The notes: generated by a model not told the origin, from the sequence alone. DNA of 64,000 nucleotides from Posidonia oceanica (GCA_037176725.1 JAZBRS010000039.1:26510001-26574000), one strand, 5' to 3'. Numbered from the stretch's first letter, positions 11,321-23,042 are shown. A program made the numbers and translations.

Positions 11321-14300
11321 GCGTAAAAACCATGCGATGCGAATGATATGCAAAACAATACTGCCGAAGTTCCGGGGGACTTACCTTGGGCATCCAAAGC
11401 TTGATCTGAAATCCGATTGGTCCATGCTGAAAAATACTCCGCCGGGGTCGCTCTGGCAGCTTATTTGGGGAGATCCAACGGTCGGATCGGAAGATATCGC
11501 AGCTTCAAGGCAGGAGGGCCAGAACAGTGTTCAGGAGGTCCTAGGGATGTGCAAAAGGTCCTCCCAAGTGAAGGGGAGCTAAAGGTGCTTAGTGTGTGCA
11601 AAGGGATGCTAAAAATGCAAAGCTAAATGAATGCAAGATGCAAGAAAAGACAAGAGGGGAATTTTTAGAAAAACAGAGGTTCAAATGCCATTTTTGAAAA
11701 GAGAAGGGGGCTAAATGCAATTTTTCAAAAAGGATGGGGCCCACAGGAGAGAGTTTTGAAAACAGGAGAGGGCAGAGGATTATTTTGCAAAAGATTGGGT
11801 TCAGAAAGCTATTTTGAAAAGAGGGTATGCATCAGAAGAAGTTTTGAAAATAAATGGAAATCAGAGTGCAATTTCGGAAAAAACTAGGGTCTAAAGTGCA
11901 AATTTTCCAGAAAACAGGGTTCTAGGAAGTCTGGGAATGCAAGTGGAGGGCCTACATGCAATTTTGTAAGCATAGGAGCTAAGATGCAACTTTAGGGGCA
12001 AAACAGTCTTTTTACATGATCTTTAAAGGATGTAAGGACCTATGTGTAATTTTTGAATCATGCAGGGGTCAAATATGCAATTTTATATGGTAAACATGCT
12101 CTGAAATCAGAAGACAGGACTGATGTGCAATTTTTGGGAAAAACAGGGTTAAAAATGCAATGCAATAAACCAAAATGCATGGAAAACAGTTACTGTCCAT
12201 TTAAAATGGACCTAAATGCAAAAATGCAAAACCAGAAGGCAAAATATGCAATGCAGTATGCAAAAATAAAAAATAAAACCTAAGTTTCTACAGTGCATGG
12301 ACCTAAATGCAAAATCAGAAACATAAAGGGGTGCAGAATGCAATTTCATATGGTAAAATGCATGTAATTAAATGAACTGATTTAGAGCAGGACTTAAGTG
12401 CAAAAATCGAAAACAGAGGGGCTAAAATGCAAAAAAATACAACAGCACAGCACAGTAACGGGACTAGATTGCAAATACAGAAAAGCATGAATAAAAGCTG
12501 CAATTTAGCATGATATTAAATCAGAAACTAAGCAGATTAAATAAACTAAGGACCAGAATGCAAAAATGGAAAAACTTAAGGCAGATATGCAATATTGGCA
12601 CAGAAACCTTATAACTAAGAAAATAAATGCACAGTGTTCGTCGACGGCGACGAGCACTGTAGCACAAAGCCATCAGAGCTCGTGGCCGCCGACAGGGGAG
12701 GCTGAGGAGGTGCAGATTGGCGGAGGGCGCTACCGGCGACCGTGCGGAGCTCTAGGGATCACCGGGGAAACGTTCTGTCGGCTGGAGCATCAGGGGGACA
12801 GGAGGCTGGCGCCGGAGAAGATGAACTATCCGGCGAGTCATGATCGGAGCAGGAGGGCTGGGAACTGGCTTCTGATCGGCGGGAAAGCAGCAGGGGGAGG
12901 AGAGAGAGCGGGGGAGGTAAGAAATTACCTGTGTTCGTGTCTGGAGCACGCTCCCGACCTCGACAGAATCGGAGGTGACCGGCGGTCCTCGTCTGGTTGC
13001 AGCGGTGAACTCCAGCGGCTCGCGGTGGTTGGGGCTTCTTCAGGACGTTCTTCCGGAGCTCCTCGGATGATCGGATGGCGCTTCTGCAGCTCGAGCGGAA
13101 GATTGGGTTTTTTGGGTTGACAGAATGCAGCCGGAGGTGGGGGGCCTTGTCCGCTGCTCGTCCGGTGAAGCGGAGCCTTCGGGGAGATTGCTGGGAGTTC
13201 AGCGAAGCTGTGTGGATGATCGGAGGGGTTTTCTGGTGAGTGTGGAGTGAGATTGGGAGTCGGGCTGATTTTGGATCTGAGGTGAGGTAAGGTGTTTGTG
13301 GTGAAGTTTGCAGTCTGTGGTGAGGGAAAGGGCTGAAGGTCGGGTGGCTTTAGGAGGTGGAGTTCAGGCGGATATCCGGGTGGATTTTGGGAAGAAGTAG
13401 TGAGCTGTGGTGGAGGCAATCCTGGGATGAGAAGTGTTGGGTTGCTGTCGGCTTTCTACGGGTGATCCGGTGGTGTTTTAGTGGTGGAATGGCCGGGAAA
13501 TGGTGAAGGAAGCTGGCTAGTTTGCTGGGTGAGTTTGGGGGACTAAATGGGAGAGAAGTGAAGGCCTCGAATGGTGTTGGGTTACCGGAGAAAGAAGAGA
13601 AGGATTTTCTGAATTCAGAGGAGGAAAGTCGAGAAATTCCAGGAGTGGGAAATGCTCTGGAATTCGGATCTCTCTTCGGGATGTCTCTCTCAACTCTCGG
13701 TTCCTCTTCCTCTCCTTCTGGTTCCTGTCTTGATCTCTCCTCCTCTCTTGGTTTTTCAGGACTACAAAGCTGTGACAATTTAATGCAAAGGGGTGGTGGC
13801 AGGAGCACGGACGTGGTGCGGCGCACACTGGTCCGGTCCGGGCAGAGGCGTGCGAGCGCAGGCCTGGCCATGGCAGGAACTGCGACGCTGCTGTGGCAGG
13901 AATTGCAGACGGAGCGAAGCACCGAGCACGTACTGTGCGGAGGGAAAGGAGGAAGACGAAGCTGTAGCCGTGGGCCGAGCCGCGGTTTGAAAAAGGAAAA
14001 AAAAAGGAAAAAAAGGAAATGGGCTGACGGGCCCAGCAAAGAGAAAAGAGAAAATGAAAATGAGAAGGAAGAAAGAAAGAGAGGAAAGGAAAAGAAATAA
14101 AATAAAAAAAATAAATTAAAAATAAGTAAAAATATTAGAAAGGTTGTGCTATGAGTTAGGATTTTAATTAGATTTTTTAATGACTGTTTTGGGGTTAATT
14201 AGTGTGTTTTGGGCTTGATTAGGGTTTTAGGGTTTTGTTTTGTTCTTAATTTGTTTTCCATTTGATTAGGTGTTTGTTAAATCTTTTAAATTGTTTTGTT

Positions 14301-15603
14301 AACTATGTTTTTCTTGTTAAGCATTTTAGGATGTTAATTAGGATTTTTAAGATTTATTTTTAGGTTAATTAGAGTGGGTTTTGGGCTTTTAATTTTAGTC
14401 TTTTAGGATTTTCTTTCTTAAATCTTTTGAATTAGGTTTTGTGATTTTTTTTATTTATTAACTTTTCTTGATGTTTTTTAATTAGGTTTCTCTTGTCTGA
14501 TTAAGTGTTTTTAAGTCTTCTTAATTGTTTCTCATTTTCTCTTTTTTGTTTAAGTTCTTAGGTTGTCTTTCTTAGGTTTGTTAAGTTAAGCTTTTTTTCT
14601 TTCATTAATTGTTTATCTTGGTGTTTTTAATTGTTTTACTTCTTCTTAGGGTTTGTTTTTGATCATTTTTGATAGGGTCTTAACTTTTGGTTGGTTTGGA
14701 TTTTATTTTAGTTTTTTTCTTGATTTTTCAGCATTTTCTTTTGGTTTGTTCTGCATTTTTTAGCTTGCATGCTTGATTTCCCTTTTAGCTTGATTTAATT
14801 AGGTTTAAGTTTTTAATTGTTTGTTTAATATTTTTAAATTATTTTTCTTAGAGTTCTGATTTGTTTCTCTTATGTTTTGGAGTTTTACAGATTTTTAGGG
14901 CTTTTTATGGATTTTTACAAAAGAGAGAAAAGGGAAAGAGGAGGAGGAAAGAAATGGGAAAAGGAGGGAAATAGAGGGAAAAGAGATAGGTTTGAGGGAA
15001 ATGATTTTTAAATTTCAGGGAAAATGCTAAAAATAAAATAAAAATAGGAATAAGATAGAGAAGGGATAGACGTACAAAGGGGGCCCACAGCCAAGCCAGA
15101 AAAAGGGCAAGAAGGGGATGAAAAGAGAGACGATAATCAGGAGAGAGAGAGGAGAGAGAAAACGATAATCCCGAAGAGAGAAAACGATAATTCGGCCAAA
15201 AGGGGGGCTTAGAGGTCTTGGAAAGGGATGAAACTTGGCAAGTGTGAGGTCTAGGGTTTCTAGTCTTGGTCTCAGGGTTTTGGTTTGGTTTTGAGAAAGT
15301 TTTGGAGGGGTTTCAAGGTGTAGAAAAAGGGTAGTTTTGCCTAAGTTTCCTAGGGTTTTTGGGAGGGGTTCTGGTTTGAAATTTTGCAGACTTTTTGGTG
15401 GGTTTGCTAAGTCATCAGGGGTGAGTTTTCCTATGGATTTTGGTTAGTTTTCAGGTTCGGGAAAGGGGGGTAATCCTAGGTTGAGTTTGGGCTTGTTTTG
15501 AGGGAAAAGAGGAAGAGAAAGGTGTGGGTTTGGGTCTAGATTTGGGTTCAGCAGCTACCAGAAGGTTCCAATCGATCCGGCCTGTCAAAATGGAGTGTCT
15601 ACA

Positions 15604-16464
15604 GTTTGTTTTGCATTTTTTAGTTTGCATGCTTGATTCTCTTTTTAGCTTGATTTAATTAGGTTTAAGTTTTTTAATTGTTTGTTTAATGTTTTTAAAT
15701 TGTTTTTCTTAGAGTTCTGATTTGTTTCTCTTATGTTTGAGAGTTTTACAGATTTTTAGGGCTTTTTATGGATTTTAGCAAAAGAAAGAAAAGGAAAAGA
15801 GAAGGGGGAAGGAAATGGAAGAAGGGAGAAATAAAAGGGAAAGAGATGAGTTGGAGGAAAATGATTTTTTAAAATTCAGAGAAAAAGCTAAAAATAAAGT
15901 AAAAATAGGAATAAGATAGAGAAGGGATAGAAGCACAAAGAGGGCCCACAGCCAGGCAGGAAAAAGGGCAAGAAGGGGATGAAAAGAGAGATGATAATCA
16001 GGAGAGAGAGAGGAGAGAGAAAATGATAATCTCGGAGAGAGAAAACGATAATTAGGGCAAATGAGAGGCTTAGAAGTCTTGGAATGGGATGAAAATTAGG
16101 GAGTGGGTAGTCTAGGGTTTGAGGAGCTGGCTCTGAAGTTTTGGTCTGATTCCAAGGAGGTTTTGGAGGGGTTTTAAGATGTAGAAAAAGGAGAGTTTTA
16201 CCTAGGTTTTCTAGGGTTTTTGGGAATGGTCTTGGGTTGGAAATTTCTAAGTTCTTGGGTAGGTCTGTTAAGTAGGTGTTGGTGGGTTTTCCTATGGATT
16301 TTGGTCAGGTTTTGAGCTTGGGAAGAGGGGTAAAGGCTTAGGTCAAGTTTGGCTGGTTTTGAAGGGTAAAGAAGAGGATTAGGGTTTGGTTTGGTTTGGG
16401 TTTGAGTCCAGCAATCACCAGGGGGTCCCATATGGTCCAAGCCTGCCAAGATGGGGTGTCAACA
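15604..16464 (-). repeat. Distal part of element A LTR after the nested insertion
   Basis: The sequence resumes after the GTTTG duplication and parallels 14755-15603 of the solo LTR almost base for base (same purine-rich GATAATC block, same GGGTTT-rich end). This confirms both copies are the same LTR family. It ends GTGTCAACA instead of GTGTCTACA. Confidence 0.92.
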
Positions 16465-18589
16465 CAATGTAATAAGATAAACATGTGATTTAGATGATTT
16501 TTAACAACTAAAGGTGTACTAAAGTGCAATTTAAATAATCTGCAGTAGTTATATTCAATGCAGTAAAGTTTAAAACGGATTTAAACAAAATGTAATCAAC
16601 CACGGGACTGAAAAGTAATTTAAACAAACTGAAAGATTAAAATGCAATGTAATAAGATTAAAATCAGACATTAAATGATTTCTGAATTGAAACTGGACCT
16701 GAAAGTAAATAAAATAAACTGCTGTAATTAAATTCAATGCATCAACCAACATTTAAATTAAAACTTTAGAAAACTACAATGAATAGTGACCCACGGGCAG
16801 CTGCTACTTGTGCCGGAGAAGAAGAGCTGGTCCCGACGGTCCGGTGGGCGTGCAGCGGAGCTAAGGCATCCGGCAGCAGCAGGAGAGTGCTGCGGTGGTT
16901 CCGACGTGGTCGACGGGGCATGACGGCGGCTGGGGAGGTCTATCGACACCGAAGAAGACGACTGCAGAGCTTGCTGGAGGTCGACCGGTGGTTGGCGATG
17001 ACGACGATGGTAGGGGAGCACAGGGTTGTGCTCCTAGGTCTCCGGCGGAGCTCGGGGAGCGGTCATAAGGAGCTGCAGATGCCCGGAGCATGGCAGCACG
17101 GCAGGAGCTTGCTGGAGAAGATGAACAGTGGGAGCGGCACGTTCCAGCGATCTAAGGCCTTAAACTTAGGTCTAAAGGGCTAGGAAGCACCAGAAGGCTA
17201 AAACTAAGCCAAAGGGAGGGTTGTTTACTTGTTTGGGCGGCTGGAATGCTCTCCCGACCTTAGTGGGTCGCATAGCTGCCTACGGAGGTGGTGGCGCTGT
17301 TGCGGATTCCCTCGGCGGTGCGTGATGGCAGGGGTGGGTTGATGGTGCTCCTCTGGTGCTCAGAGGCCGAACAGAAGTAAGTTTGGTGGCTTGCTGGTGG
17401 AGATGGATTTTTTGGGTGATGCACTGAGGTGCTGAGGTTGCTGGGGTGGTCTGTCACTCTCAGGGCTGAAGGGACACCTCTGGTGGCTTGGTGGATCTTC
17501 TGTGAAGGCATAGGAAGGGTCGAATTGCGGTGGAGGTTGTTCTAGAGTGTGGTTTGAGGTTTTGGTCGTTTTCGAGTAGATGTTGGGTGTAGGTGTTTGT
17601 AGTTGATTTCAGGGGCCACAGGGGGTGTTGGGCTGAGGTGTTGGTAGGCCTGGGAAGGTGATTGTCTGGTGAGTTGGCTGGAGAGGTTTGGTCGAGTTCT
17701 GGGAGCTGTGGTGGTCGTTCTAGGCTGGAGGAGGCAGTGGTGGAGGAGATGGGTTCTGGGCTGGAGGAAGTAGTGTTGGAGGAGATGGGTTCTAGGGTGA
17801 TTTCTGGGAGTTGGAGAGGCTCTGGAGGTGTGGGAATGGCGTGGGAGTTGGGTGTTCTTGCTCTGGAAAAGTGCTAAGTCCAGTGTTTTGGGTGTTGGTC
17901 TGTCTCTGGTTTTGATCTCTCCCTCCCCTCTTTGCTGTGGCTGCGGGTGTTTGATGGGTGAGTGTTGATCTGTGTGTGAATGGTGGGTGCTCTTTGGGTG
18001 TTTTTTTGTTTCTCCTCCCCCCCCATTTCATGGTTGAAGAAGGGTGTTGGTTTTGTTCTAGCTTGGCCACTCAAGTGAGGAGGCTGGCAGGGCATGGATT
18101 GTGCTGGCAATTGGCAAGAGCACAGAGCGTGGCAGAGGTGTTGGCAGTGACCAGGAGGCCGACGGAGTGGGTGAGTTTGTGAGGCTGGACTTAGCCGCAC
18201 GATGGCGTAAAGCGGTGGAAGAGTGTGTGGTGGTGAGAGGCACTATGAGTGGAGGAGTCTGTAGAGGTTGAGTGTGCTGGGTTTTTTTGAAAGAGGAGGG
18301 AAATGGAGAAGGAAGAGGAGGAAGTGTGGGTCGGGCCGTGGGTTGAGAAGAGAAGAAAAAAATAGGGAAAAAAAGGAAGAAGGGAGAGTGTGTTGTGGGT
18401 CGGGCTGGAAGGGAAAAGGAAAGAAAAGAGAAGAGGAAATGGAGGAAGGAATGGGCTAGACTGGGTGCTGGTGGGGAGAGAGAAAGAAAAATAAAAATAA
18501 AAAAAAAAGAAGGTGGGTGGGTTGGGCTTGCATGCAAGAAAAAGAAGGAAATAGAGTGGGCATGGGTGAAAAAGAAATGGGAAGATAGG

Positions 18590-18590
18590 A

Positions 18591-18630
<40 letters not shown>

Positions 18631-18632
18631 AG
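18590..18632. repeat. (GAAA)n microsatellite in LTR of element B
   Basis: About ten GAAA units. The same run is present, slightly shorter, in the partner LTR near 30940-30980. Confidence 0.92.
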
Positions 18633-18889
18633 AAAGGAGGAAAGAAAGGGAAAGTGGATATTTAAAAATCAAATACAATGGAATAAAATAAAATAAAAAT
18701 AGAAATAAAATAGGAGGAAGGACGAAGAAGAAGTGAGGAGGAGCTAGAGTGGGCTGGGCCCATTGGGGAGCAAGAAAAGAAAAAGGAAGAGAGGAAAAGA
18801 TGGAGAAAAAGAGAAAAGGATAATGAGGAGAGAGAAAATGATAATGAGGAAAGAAAGAAGGATAATGGCTTGGATTTGGAAGAGGTTTT

Positions 18890-18975
18890 GTGTGAGTCTG
18901 AGCTAGGGTTTTCTAGGGTCTGAGCTAGGGTTTTCTAGGGTCTGACCTAGGGTTTAACCTAGGGTTTAGGTGTAG
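18890..18975. repeat. Telomere-like CTAGGGTTT repeats in LTR of element B
   Basis: Several GAGCTAGGGTTTTCTAGGGT-type units resembling degenerate plant telomere or telo-box sequence. The same feature lies in the partner LTR at about 31245-31305. Confidence 0.6.
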
Positions 18976-19177
18976 GTTTTCCTAGAGTTTTCTAAGTTTT
19001 TATGTGGGGTTTTTTGAAGGGTTTTGGTGTGACTTGGAGAGTGGTTCTTGGCTCAGAAAAGGGGTGTGATTTTGGGGTTTGGTTTGGAAGTTTGATTTGA
19101 GGTTTGGTTTTAGGGTTTGAGAGGACTACCATTGAAAGAGAGAGCCCCAAAAAAATCAAAAAAATGGGGTGTCAACA

Positions 19178-19192
19178 GATGCCCCTCCCTGA
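19178..19192 (-). other. Polypurine tract of element B
   Basis: The minus strand reads AGGGAGGGGCATC immediately before the LTR start TGTTGACACCCC. This is the position and composition of the plus-strand DNA primer. The equivalent tract before LTR C is AGGGAGAGGCATC (31771-31783). Confidence 0.82.
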
Positions 19193-19604
19193 GCGAGGTC
19201 AAGGGGATCGAGACCGCTGCTCAGGATTGACAAGACACCCCACTTGACGATGACGAGAGCTAGATGTTGCTGTAGACGTGAGCCACTTATTCGGCGGATG
19301 CACCGAAAATCATGACTCGTCGCCGTATGCAGATGAATGTAGATGCAATGCTTACGCTAATGAGATGCTTACACTAACGCTTATTGCACTACACTCCTCT
19401 AGGGGGAAGGCGGGTTATACACGCACGTGGTGTGGCGGAAAAATGAATGCAACATCGTCGGGCAGTACTTCAGGGGTGCCGGATGATTTAAAGTGCCAAT
19501 CATCGAGCTGTCTTGAGGTGAAGGGCAATGCAAGTGTTGAAAGCAAAAGGCTGAATGTAAAGGTGCTGAAAGTAAGATGCAGTGGATGTGCATGCGGTGG
19601 CGGG

Positions 19605-20290
19605 CACGTAATGCTAAGGAAGCGATCCTGGACCATGCGCTACTGCAGGCGTCATGCTGAGCAGGCAAACTGTAAGAAGGTTCACGTTGCTGAGGATGCC
19701 AATTTAAGTAATGCACGAACCAGGGGTTCAAATCCCAAGTATGCCATGTCCGGGAAAACAGAAGGCGGAAGCTGGTGTAATGACTACAGAGGAGTAGCAG
19801 CGCAATAAGAATGCAATGTATGAGATGTTATGCAGTGAAATGCAGTATATGCATAGTGAAATGCCGGGCACGCGGAACCAAGAAAAACGATCCCTAGGCC
19901 GCGCACTACTGCAGGCGCCATCCCAAGCCGGTAAGTTGTGAAAGTCCTGCAGGTGCCGAGGATGTAACCTTAAGCAATACGCGCACTAGGGCTTCTGCTC
20001 CTAAGCACGCAATGTCCATGTAATGATGAGATGCTATACTAGGACTGACTCTACTGAGGATACAAGGAAGTTACATGATGTTATGCAATGAAGATGTAGT
20101 GAAATGCAGTGTATAAATAGTGGAACGCCAGACACGCGGAACCGAGAAAACGATCCCAAGGCTGCGCACTACTGCGTGTATCATCCAAACCCAGCAAGCT
20201 GCGAAAGTCTTGCGGGTGCCAAGGATGATACCTTAGGCAATACGCAAGCCAGGGGTTCGAATCCTAAGTGCGCGATGTCTGTGTGATGAT
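19605..20290. repeat. Three tandem ~260-bp units with a T-arm-like motif
   Basis: Units near 19605, 19866 and 20128 share ACGCGGAACC, GCGCACTACTGC, GGTGCC.AGGATG and end in CCAGGGGTTCGAATCC (first and third; degenerate in the second). GGTTCGAATCC equals a tRNA T-arm/B-box consensus, but I find no matching A-box or acceptor stem. Confidence 0.65.
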
Positions 20291-20337
20291 GAAATGCTAA
20301 TGCCATGCAACAGAATGCCATTATACTACGATGAAGG

Positions 20338-20600
20338 GGTGATAAGTTAACGGACCTATCGCCGGATAGTTAGGGAGTATCGGCCCTCTGAGGAGTTGAC
20401 AGACTCATCATTGGATAGTTAGGGCTATCGACCCGTTGAGGGGTTAACAGACTCATCATTGGATAGTTAGGGCTATCAGCCCGCTGAGGAGTTAACAGAT
20501 TCATCACTGGATAGTTAGGGCTATCGGCCCGCTGAGGAGTTAACAGACTCATCACCGGATAGTTTAGGCTATTAGCCCACTGAGGTGACAGGCCAGCGAG
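20338..20600. repeat. Hairpin repeat cluster 1 (element B)
   Basis: Five units of about 48 bp. The first carries a GATAAGT/CCTATC-type stem. The next four carry a GAGT/ACTC-type stem around TTAACAG or TTGACAG, each followed by GGATAGTTAGGGCTATC and GCCCGCTGAG. Confidence 0.85.
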
Positions 20601-20939
20601 TCTGTCAAGCAAGAGAGGTGGTGGCAAGTGGGACGACTTGTAACCACGAATGCAACGGGAATACCATACCCGAAGGTGTGGCAGAGGTTCGTAGACGTTC
20701 CCGTGACAGTTAGGGATGTCAGCCCAAATGCAGATGGAGATGGGATACCATGGGGCAGCTAAATAAAGATGCAGGGACAACCGAAGCGCCCATGACATCA
20801 AAATGCAAGGTGGAGACAAAACTAACGAGTTTGTCAGTCGAGTAGTTAGGGCTACCAGTCCGAATGCAGTGAAATGGATGTAAGGACTCACCGTGCAAAG
20901 TGCAATGCCGATAGGGAATGCAATGGAACAATGCAAATG

Positions 20940-21195
20940 CAGGGTGATAAGTTAATGGACTTATCGTCGAATAGTTAGAGATATCAGCCCGATGAGATGA
21001 GGGGGACGATACCACAGGGTAGCAAAAAAGATGCCCCTAGTATCAGGGATGATACCAAGGGACAGTCGAAGCTCCCCTAGCACCGAGATGCAAGGATGGA
21101 TGGATGATAAGTTGACGGACTTATCGTTGAGTAGTTAGGGTTACCAGCTCGAATGATAAGTTGATGGACTTATCGCCGGGTAGTTAGGGCTGCCA
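20940..21195. repeat. Hairpin repeat cluster 2 (element B)
   Basis: Three copies of the inverted repeat GATAAGT-TGACGG-ACTTATC (near 20943, 21109 and 21152, the first with a TAATGG loop and one with TGATGG), each followed by a TAGTTAGRG...CAGCYCGA segment. Confidence 0.85.
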
Positions 21196-22639
21196 GCCCG
21201 ATGCAAGGAATGCAGAAAGAAAGCAAGAACCCATCATGATAGGCATGCAATGGTCTCAACGCGGGCATGCTTCGTGGCGTCATGAGGTGACAAACGAGGT
21301 ATACGCCGGTCATCACGGACCTACCCACGCGATGGGTGGCGAAATTTGAAAAGCGCGGAGCCTCTGAGTGAGGCAGGCAAAAGTGCTCATCCTTGGCTCC
21401 AGTTTTCGAAAACAGGGGGAAGGGAAGATAAGTTATAATAGCATGCATGTTTTGGTGGCTTTGGACTCAAAGACAACTGTGCCAAAAGGGTGTTTCTACA
21501 CTTTTGACTTAGGAGATCTCGATCCTCGAGCAACGTCATGCCGAGTTGTGGTTGGTGGCTCTCTTTCTCACTCTTGGCTCGGGATGAGGCCTTAGCTTAG
21601 CAGAGTATAGCCTTTGGCTGTCTATGGGTAGCAGAAGCGTTGGATGTAGCTTTACAGCCTCCGTCTCAATTCCTCGGGGACCGATTACCGCTTTTGACAC
21701 TCACAGAATGATATTTCTTTTCCCCTCTTGAGTGACTGGAGTTGCATCTAGCCTGAAGGTAAAGTTGTTTGCATAGGGGATTGGAGCATGCTGCTACGCT
21801 TGGAGGGTGGGGCCAGGTCCTCTGGATAATGTATTCTGTGCAGTTGACATTGTGGCGCTTGGAGTTGAAAGCTGAGGTCGCTTCGAGGCTCGTCCGAGTC
21901 ACTCCTCTCATGAGCGCCTTCTTTCTTCAACTTTTTCTTCATATTTCTTTTATGCTCAGCATGCACTTCATGCTATCATATTCTTTTGCTCACATGACCT
22001 CTATTCTTTTGGATATGCATGTCTTCGCCCTCTTGGGGTAGCTGTCTCGGATGAGGCGTTGAGGGTTCGGCTGATCGGCGTACACCTTCAGCCTCTACAA
22101 TGTGTACAGGCAGCCTCTGGCTATGTTCTGCTCTACTTTGGTCCTCTCCATGTCTGTGGACTCTCTGGATAAGGGGGATCTCACGTCTGGTAGTTTTGAA
22201 CTCAACGAGATGCTCTATTCTACTCTCAGTCTCACTCTGTAGCCACATGCAAGAGATGGCACTGCTCGGGTGAGACCTGCCTGAGATTGTCACTGCTTGA
22301 CACCCTCTAGGCGTTGCTTGTTTGTCCGTAGCCTGGTTGTTGATTATACAAATGTTTGTGGGTTTTGTATTTTTTTAGAAGGGAAAGGGACAAACATGTT
22401 TTTCGGTTTTTGCATTGGTTTTGTATTTTTATGGTTTTTGGTTTAAGAAAACATAAAAAGAGAAAACCAGCAGCAAAGCGAGAAAATGTTTTTGCGTTTT
22501 TTGATTTTCATGATTTTTTTAGCTTTTGTCTTTACAGGGAGCAAGAAATGGCATGTATGTGCAGAAGATGACAATGCATGATGACAGATATGTGCAAGAT
22601 GGTTGATATGCATGCAAAGTGATTGATATGTGCCTGGTG

Positions 22640-22885
22640 ATAAGTTGACAGACCTATCGCTGGATAGTTAGGGCTATCAGCCTGAATGACAAGTTGACAG
22701 ACTTATCACCGAGCAGTTAGCGGTGACAGCCTAGATGACAAGTTGACAGACTTATCGCTGAGCAGTTAGGGGTGCCGGCTCGGATGATAAGTTGACGGAC
22801 TTATCGCCGAGCAGTTAGGGGTGCCAGCCCGGATGATAAGTCGATGGACTTATCGCCGAGCAGTTAGGGGTGCCAGCTTGAGGGT
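22640..22885. repeat. Hairpin repeat cluster 3 (element B)
   Basis: Five direct units of 46-48 bp, each starting with GATAAGT or GACAAGT, loop TGACRG (or CGATGG), then ACTTATC or ACCTATC, followed by GCCGAGCAGTTAGGGGTGCC. Confidence 0.88.
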
Positions 22886-23029
22886 GAATGCATGAACAAG
22901 AAAGGAATGCATGTTTTTTTGTTTTGTTGATTTTATGTTTTTCGTAATTTTTAGGCAAGGTGAGAAAACACAAAAAAATAAAACAAAACGAAAAGAAAAG
23001 ACAACGTAGGAAACAAAAGAGAGGTAAGA

Positions 23030-23042
23030 AGGACTTACCTGT
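23030..23042 (-). other. Candidate 5' splice site just after gag of element B
   Basis: The minus strand reads GCTGACAG/GTAAGTCC at the gag stop. This is a perfect donor consensus and has the same position as CTGCAG/GTAAGTCC after the gag of region D (35446-35458). Confidence 0.5.

Larger units (their letters stand above)
9840..15603 (-). mobile_element. Solo LTR, family A, 5764 bp, nested in LTR of element A
   Basis: The plus strand starts TGTAGTAATCCC and ends GGAGTGTCTACA, flanked on both sides by GTTTG (9835-9839 and 15604-15608), a perfect 5-bp target duplication. No internal sequence is present, so it is a solo LTR, normally the product of LTR-LTR recombination. It is collinear with the LTR around it: conserved core, minisatellite, GC-rich block with the CGACGAGCACTGTAGC motif (12640-12660), purine block (13920-14100) and T-rich block (14100-15000). 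Unlike the host LTR, its terminus has the extra hairpin GATCGTCCATGCAC...GTGCACCGATC. Confidence 0.95.
1..16464 (-). mobile_element. Element A: Tat/Ogre-type Ty3/gypsy retrotransposon, partial
   Basis: Reading on the minus strand, the element runs 5' LTR (6051-16464), primer site, leader, gag C-terminus, protease, G-patch-like segment, linker, RT and RNase H, then leaves the window at base 1 before integrase and the 3' LTR. The domain order, the second RNase H and the GTGGCGACT primer site are those of the Tat/Ogre lineage. The right flank (16465 on) is LTR sequence of element B, and the matching stretch of B's other LTR (near 28876) is uninterrupted, so A inserted into B's LTR. The candidate target duplication at the right edge is CAATG; its partner lies outside the window. 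Confidence 0.9.
6051..16464 (-). repeat. 5' LTR of element A (family A), split by a nested solo LTR
   Basis: The plus-strand text begins TGTAGTAATCCC at 6051 and ends ATGGGGTGTCAACA at 16464, so on the minus strand the LTR runs TGTTGACACCCC to GGGATTACTACA. The two parts (6051-9839 and 15604-16464) join seamlessly when the 9840-15603 insert and one GTTTG copy are removed, giving about 4645 bp. It contains the conserved 3' core, a short 30-bp minisatellite, a GC-rich segment (7370-7950), a purine-rich block (about 9000-9180) and an AT-rich T-tract block (9190-9839). It is shorter than the family A copies at 9840 and 58177; by comparison with the plus-strand copies, about 1 kb is missing near 7230-7320. 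Confidence 0.93.
16465..19177 (-). repeat. 3' LTR of element B, portion right of the element A insertion
   Basis: Parallels 28876-31503 along its whole length, including GTGAATAGTGA near 16779/29190, a GC-rich stretch, the purine-rich block with a GAAA run, and the terminal TGGGGTGTCAACA. It differs by scattered substitutions and small indels. The remainder of this LTR lies left of element A, outside the window. Confidence 0.9.
19193..23041 (-). other. Long non-coding 3' region of element B
   Basis: No frame resembles a known protein. It contains three tandem units of about 260 bp (19605-20290), three clusters of a hairpin repeat (20338-20600, 20940-21190, 22640-22880), an A/T-rich stretch (22330-22560) and a segment (21300-22290) that has a diverged plus-strand counterpart at 35830-36840 in region D. 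The collinearity with region D in a separate insertion shows the non-coding region is a family trait rather than debris. Confidence 0.75.

Noticed and set aside
10458..11582. Open frames of 370, 311, 295 and 270 residues on both strands
   Set aside because: They follow a 30-bp DNA repeat (multiple of three), are open in several frames at once, have extreme composition, and lie inside an LTR with a target duplication.
18058..18691. Long Phe/Ser/Leu or Lys/Glu frames around 18395-18691 and 30445-31020
   Set aside because: Products of purine-rich low-complexity sequence and a GAAA microsatellite in the LTR of element B.
19690..20280. tRNA genes at GGTTCAAATCC and GGTTCGAATCC
   Set aside because: No acceptor stem or A-box at the right distance. 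Kept only as a motif inside a tandem repeat.
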